A stretch of DNA of 64,000 nt from Acidobacteriota bacterium (GTDB taxonomy: Bacteria; Acidobacteriota; Thermoanaerobaculia; Multivoradales; Multivoraceae): contig JAPPCR010000019.1 of assembly GCA_028875725.1 (NCBI GenBank), forward strand, positions 72,483 to 136,482, given 5' to 3'. The notes beneath the pieces are model-generated. The model was not told where the DNA came from, searched no databases, and saw only the letters and a list, made by a program, of their open reading frames with translations. This document shows positions 62,951 to 64,000 of the stretch, one piece after another (the first letter of the stretch is position 1; every line of letters begins with the position of its first letter). The translations under genes and the position numbers were made by a program.

Positions 62951-64000
62951 CCCGTCGACGACCGATTCGGAACCTGGGTGCCGGTCCGAACTGGCGCCGC
63001 CGCCGGCCCGAGGCGCCCCTCACTGCCCACGCCAAGGTGAGGGAGTCGGCCGCCTTCGTTCTCGAGCGGACGCTCGAGTCCAGGGCGCCCGCTTCGACCT
63101 TCCTCGACGGTGCGCTCGAGCGCTGCGATCCGCGGGACCACGGTCTGTTGCGGGAACTCGTGCTGGGAACGCTGCGCTGGCTGCGCTTCATCGACCATGT
63201 GCTCGTGTCCGCCTCGGGAAGGCCGCTTTCCCGGATCCAGCGTGCTCTGCTGGCTCCGCTGAGGATCGCCGTTTACCAGCTCTTCTTCCTGGATCGCGTC
63301 CCCGCCCACGCGGCGGTCAACGAGGCGGTGGAGCAGGCGACGGGCCGCACCCATGCGGGCGGCGCCAGCTTCGTCAACGGCGTGCTGCGGCGGATCGCCC
63401 GTTCGGCGCACCGTGACGCCTGGCCGGTCGAAGCGGACGATCCGGCCGTCCGGCTCGGCATCCTGCACTCTCACCCGGATCTGCTGGTCGAGCGCTGGCT
63501 TCGCACGTATGGCGAGACCCGGACCATCGCCATCCTGACCGCGAACAACCGCCCGAAGCCGCTGCATCTGCTCGCGTTCCGCGATAGAGGCGGCCGCGCC
63601 TTGCTGGCGGAGCAGTTGATCGACGACGACGTGGGCGTCGAGCCATCGGTGCTGGCGCCGCACTGCCTCACGGTCCAGTGGGGCAACCCGCTGTTTTCGG
63701 AGGCCTACCGGCGTGGCGCCTTCTACGTGCAGGACGAGGCGAGTCAGTTGGCGGCGCTCGTGCCTCCGCCGGCGCCCCGGGAACGGGTGCTCGACATCGC
63801 CGCGGCGCCGGGCGGCAAGACGTTCGCGTTGCTGGCGGAGCAGCCGGATGCTCGGTGCGTGGCGAGCGACGTGTCGCTCAGGCGCCTGCAAACGATGCGC
63901 CTCAACGCCGCGCGCCTGGACCTGACGCCTTTGCTCTGCGCCGCGGACGGTGCCGCCCTTCCGTTTCGTGACCGCTTCGATCGCGTCGTCGTCGACCTGC
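62947..64000 (+). CDS. rsmB: 16S rRNA (cytosine967-C5)-methyltransferase RsmB (C-terminus outside window)
   Basis: From GTG 62947 the frame is open to the window end, about 351 residues. The N-terminal NusB-like RNA-binding domain reads SAAFVLERTLE, LRELVLGTLRWLRFIDHVL, AVYQLFFLDRVPAHAAVNEAVE and FVNGVLRRI. Then comes the SAM-dependent methyltransferase domain with QDEASQLAALV, the SAM site DIAAAPGGKTFALL, and D in VASDVSLRRL. The catalytic cysteines lie beyond the edge. It overlaps fmt (GTGA), a conserved pairing. Confidence 0.95.
   Translation, partial: MTRRRPIRNLGAGPNWRRRRPEAPLTAHAKVRESAAFVLERTLESRAPASTFLDGALERCDPRDHGLLRELVLGTLRWLRFIDHVLVSASGRPLSRIQRALLAPLRIAVYQLFFLDRVPAHAAVNEAVEQATGRTHAGGASFVNGVLRRIARSAHRDAWPVEADDPAVRLGILHSHPDLLVERWLRTYGETRTIAILTANNRPKPLHLLAFRDRGGRALLAEQLIDDDVGVEPSVLAPHCLTVQWGNPLFSEAYRRGAFYVQDEASQLAALVPPPAPRERVLDIAAAPGGKTFALLAEQPDARCVASDVSLRRLQTMRLNAARLDLTPLLCAADGAALPFRDRFDRVVVDL

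Overview
The window is a gene-dense, high-GC (roughly two thirds G+C by eye) bacterial chromosome segment with almost no mobile DNA. Gene content fits a Gram-negative, diderm bacterium: lpxC (lipid A), an O-antigen-ligase-like polymerase and a periplasmic-type isoaspartyl methyltransferase. Several family choices point to Acidobacteriota, perhaps a Thermoanaerobaculia-like lineage: a TPR plus FG-GAP secreted protein, a secreted protein with the repeated 'GLFTFFD..NWEVLVKVLDGC' module, a TldE-like protein, paired M16 peptidases, LarB/LarE and SelB. The phylum is my inference from memory of these families, with moderate confidence.

Layout. 1-1237 (-): secreted TPR/FG-GAP protein, cut by the window edge. 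1271-3952 (+): polA. 4045-5058 (-): luciferase-like oxidoreductase. 5113-14162 (-): lpxC, a DUF4390 protein, a truncated ntrY copy, intact ntrY, ntrX, selB and alanine dehydrogenase. The ntrY 5' part and the DUF4390 tail lie in a 665-bp tandem duplication with no difference seen between copies. 14398-19288 (+): smpB, uvrA and an NtrC-type activator with a GAF domain. 19289-19667 is the only gene-free stretch over 300 bp. It holds a strong hairpin, three related 15-bp dyads and a good sigma-54 (-24/-12) promoter. 19668-22376 (+): a 61-residue membrane protein followed by a partner-switching set (RsbW-like kinase, STAS antagonist, GAF-SpoIIE/PP2C phosphatase).

22373-34038: a TldE-like protein (-), secreted PCMT, tRNA-Ala (-), two small membrane proteins, a metallophosphoesterase that seems to need a CTG start, a catalytic/non-catalytic M16 pair, a secreted Cache/repeat protein (-), gcvT-gcvH, a small membrane protein, and larE-larB of nickel-pincer cofactor synthesis. 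33996-38641 (-): queA joined to an oligopeptide ABC importer (two permeases and a binding protein, no ATPase). 38674-54806 (+): an orphan histidine kinase, then housekeeping genes rplU-rpmA-obgE-nadD-rsfS-thiS, tRNA-Lys, tRNA-Leu, a decayed tRNA-Leu, tig-clpP-clpX-lon-engB-rho, a DUF362 protein and an O-antigen-ligase-like protein. 54813-58620 (-): a GGDEF protein, an SDR protein and a molybdopterin oxidoreductase. 58692-64000 (+): rsmA, ftsK, fmt and rsmB (cut by the window edge).

Most interesting are the sigma-54-type control region feeding a partner-switching phosphatase module with no sigma factor nearby, and the apparently perfect tandem duplication that makes a chimeric sensor fragment upstream of ntrY. 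Many neighbours overlap by NTGA (ATGA, GTGA or TTGA), which suggests widespread translational coupling.
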